DNA from: Xanthobacteraceae bacterium
Lineage (GTDB): Bacteria; Pseudomonadota; Alphaproteobacteria; Rhizobiales; Xanthobacteraceae
Assembly (NCBI GenBank): GCA_030043175.1
Contig: JASHYD010000754.1
Span: forward strand, 1-6,976
DNA length: 6,976 nt
Direction of reading: 5' to 3'
Shown here: in pieces, positions 6,415 to 6,976 of the stretch
Layout of the letters: every line of letters begins with the position of its first letter
Numbering within the stretch: position 1 is the first letter of the stretch
The notes under the pieces: generated by a model
Told to the model about the DNA's origin: nothing
Databases searched by the model: none
The model's input: the letters and a program-made list of their open reading frames with translations, nothing else
Position numbers and translations under genes: made by a program

Positions 6415-6976
6415 TCAGGATGCGGGAAAGACGTTGCAGTTTTCCGGTGAGGCTGGGGCGATCTGTACCCGCTCACCGATGTGCCGTATCGCATGACGCC
6501 TCTCCCGCGGCTCGCTGATCTTGAGCGACAGCCCCGGGGTGAGTTCGACCTCGTAAAGGATTTGGGCGCCGAGCGGCATCACCGCCCTGACGGTCGCCGC
6601 GAGCCCGCCGGTCGACACCAGCTGGAGCTGCTCTGGGCGAATCGAGACGATCACCTTGCCGCCGTTCGCAAAGCTTGCGGTCGCCGGTACATCGAAGCGG
6701 ATGCCGCCCGGCAGAGTAACACGGGGAGTACCCGTCGCTTTGCTGAACTCGCCTAGCAACACATTTGTAGTTCCGACGAACTCATTGACGAATAGTGTTC
6801 TGGGCGAATCGTAGATCTCCGTCGGCGTTGATACCTGCTCGATGACGCCGCGGGACATGACGGCAATGCGGTCGGCCATCGACAAGGCCTCTTCCTGGTC
6901 GTGCGTCACAAGAATAGTAGTGACGCCTGACTCGCGAACTAGCCGCTTGACCTCGATCTGCATGTCGAGCCGCAGG
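6415..6976 (-). CDS. ABC transporter ATPase, PotA-like, C-terminal half, cut by right edge
   Basis: The last 187 codons are in the window. The reading is open to the right edge and begins LRLDMQIEVKRL, which in this family follows directly after the D-loop. The switch histidine is in ILVTHDQEEALSMADRIAVM (fragment residues 21-40), followed by the usual GxIEQVSTPTEIYDSP and FVNEFVGTTNVL. The C-terminal TOBE domain (about fragment residues 105-185) contains VSIRPEQLQLV, as in PotA, FbpC and related carbohydrate or polyamine importers, and ends NVFPAS. Walker A, the signature motif and Walker B lie outside the window. It would hydrolyse ATP on the cytoplasmic side of the permease pair. The stop codon is 17 bases before the binding-protein start, so the transporter genes form one operon in the order ATPase, binding protein, permease, permease. 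Confidence 0.92.
   Translation of the reverse strand, partial: LRLDMQIEVKRLVRESGVTTILVTHDQEEALSMADRIAVMSRGVIEQVSTPTEIYDSPRTLFVNEFVGTTNVLLGEFSKATGTPRVTLPGGIRFDVPATASFANGGKVIVSIRPEQLQLVSTGGLAATVRAVMPLGAQILYEVELTPGLSLKISEPRERRHAIRHIGERVQIAPASPENCNVFPAS

Overview
The window is GC-rich, densely coded DNA that looks like a proteobacterial chromosome or large replicon. The gene types, Tat-like export signal and codon choice fit an alphaproteobacterium of the Rhizobiales kind, but this is inference and there is no rRNA or other marker gene. All intact genes lie on the minus strand, so transcription runs from the right edge to the left.

Layout in transcription order: (1) the C-terminal half of a polyamine/spermidine-type ABC transporter ATPase, cut by the right edge; (2) a periplasmic substrate-binding protein with a twin-arginine-like signal; (3) and (4) two inner-membrane permeases of the PotB/PotC kind, overlapping by a few bases; (5) a stretch of about 440 bases with no intact gene, holding what looks like a decayed coding remnant; (6) a cytosine deaminase-like (CodA/AtzC-like) amidohydrolase; (7) a second, different amidohydrolase of the chlorohydrolase/8-oxoguanine deaminase/SAH deaminase kind; (8) a gap of about 300 bases with a frameshifted, truncated start of a secreted-protein gene on the plus strand; (9) the first 49 codons of a PuuE-like allantoinase/polysaccharide deacetylase (NodB fold), cut by the left edge.

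Taken together this is an import-and-hydrolysis cluster. A Pot-type transporter brings in a small, probably cationic or nitrogen-rich solute. Two cyclic-amide or aminohydrolase-type enzymes, and perhaps a PuuE-like hydrolase, would then open or deaminate it. The substrate cannot be read from the sequence; a purine, pyrimidine, ureide or related N-heterocycle is a reasonable guess.

The points most worth a second look are: the CodA-like enzyme, in which the residues aligned with the catalytic Glu and metal-binding Asp of E. coli CodA are Phe and Asn; the two gene remnants, which suggest the cluster was assembled or is eroding; and the combination of two unlike amidohydrolases with a PuuE-like protein behind a Pot-type transporter. 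No RNA genes, CRISPR array, insertion sequence or integrase was seen.
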